Source: an uncultured Erysipelotrichaceae bacterium (GTDB taxonomy: Bacteria; Bacillota_I; Bacilli_A; RF39; UBA660). Taken from it: 6,067 bases of DNA. Positions 5,993 through 6,067 of this stretch are shown piece after piece (positions within the stretch are counted from its first letter, which is position 1; each line of letters opens with the position of its first letter). Under the pieces are notes generated by a model. That model was not told the DNA's origin. It worked only from the letters and a program-made list of their open reading frames with translations, and did no database searches. Made by a program: the position numbers and the translations under genes. Where the stretch lies: assembly GCA_902795725.1 (NCBI GenBank), contig CADBLY010000054.1, positions 1-6,067 on the forward strand. The letters are read 5' to 3'.

Positions 5993-6067
5993 AGATGAAG
6001 GAGACTTCATATAATAAAAAAGGAACACTTAATATTTGCAGTGTTGAGTGTTACCAATTAAATTGGA
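5993..6067 (+). promoter_or_regulatory. structured 5' leader, cut by the window end
   Basis: Downstream of the promoter the RNA can fold into ATGAAG/CTTCAT (5995-6000/6005-6010) closed by a GAGA tetraloop. A second hairpin can form between AACACT (6024-6029) and either of two AGTGTT copies (6040-6045 or 6047-6052), followed by CCAA/TTGG (6054-6057/6063-6066). The structures suggest a regulatory or stabilising leader. I do not recognise a known riboswitch or T-box consensus, and most of the leader may be missing. Confidence 0.4.

Noticed and set aside
1..6067. CRISPR array, insertion sequence, or use of TGA as tryptophan
   Set aside because: No regularly spaced repeats of CRISPR length and no transposase frame are present, tryptophans are encoded by TGG, and no gene reads through TGA.

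Overview
The window is very AT-rich and reads as the chromosome of a low-GC Gram-positive bacterium: Bacilli in the broad sense, including the gut lineages once placed in Tenericutes/Mollicutes. The grounds are an RNase J family gene, strong Shine-Dalgarno sequences, sigma-A type promoters with 17-base spacers (three of four with extended -10 elements), U-tract terminators and a CCA-encoding tRNA. Tryptophan is read from TGG, every complete gene ends in TAA or TAG, and no in-frame TGA is read through, so the standard code fits. The species cannot be named from this sequence.

Layout. Bases 1-558 hold the 3' part of a DUF1016/YhcG-like PDDEXK nuclease gene that stops inside its catalytic motif and is probably decayed. 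Bases 559-737 hold no protein gene but carry two perfect inverted repeats and a strong intrinsic terminator, possibly a small RNA unit. From a good promoter at 737-765 runs a tight three-gene operon: an RNase J family protein (795-2435), an ImmA/IrrE-like protein (2444-2983) and an HD-domain phosphohydrolase (2970-3686), closed by a modest terminator at 3710-3733. uvrC follows (3901-5658) with its own near-consensus promoter. Then come an elongator tRNA-Met(CAT) at 5733-5809 with a consensus promoter and terminator, and a gene-free end (5851-6067). That end carries ACATCTT repeats, an inverted near-copy of the tRNA 3' end, a promoter and the start of a foldable leader whose gene lies beyond the window.

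The most notable feature is that the first two genes of the operon look like pseudo-enzymes. The RNase J protein keeps the fold along its whole length but has lost four metal-ligand positions (D to E, H to Q, D to N, H to T), as in RNase J2-type partner subunits. The ImmA/IrrE-like protein keeps the late part of its fold but has none of the HExxH...E zinc ligands. The third gene, the HD protein, keeps a full set of likely metal ligands. Two catalytically degenerate metalloproteins coupled to one intact hydrolase suggest a regulatory or scaffolding module in RNA metabolism; this is inference. UvrC, by contrast, is a complete, ordinary nucleotide-excision-repair nuclease.
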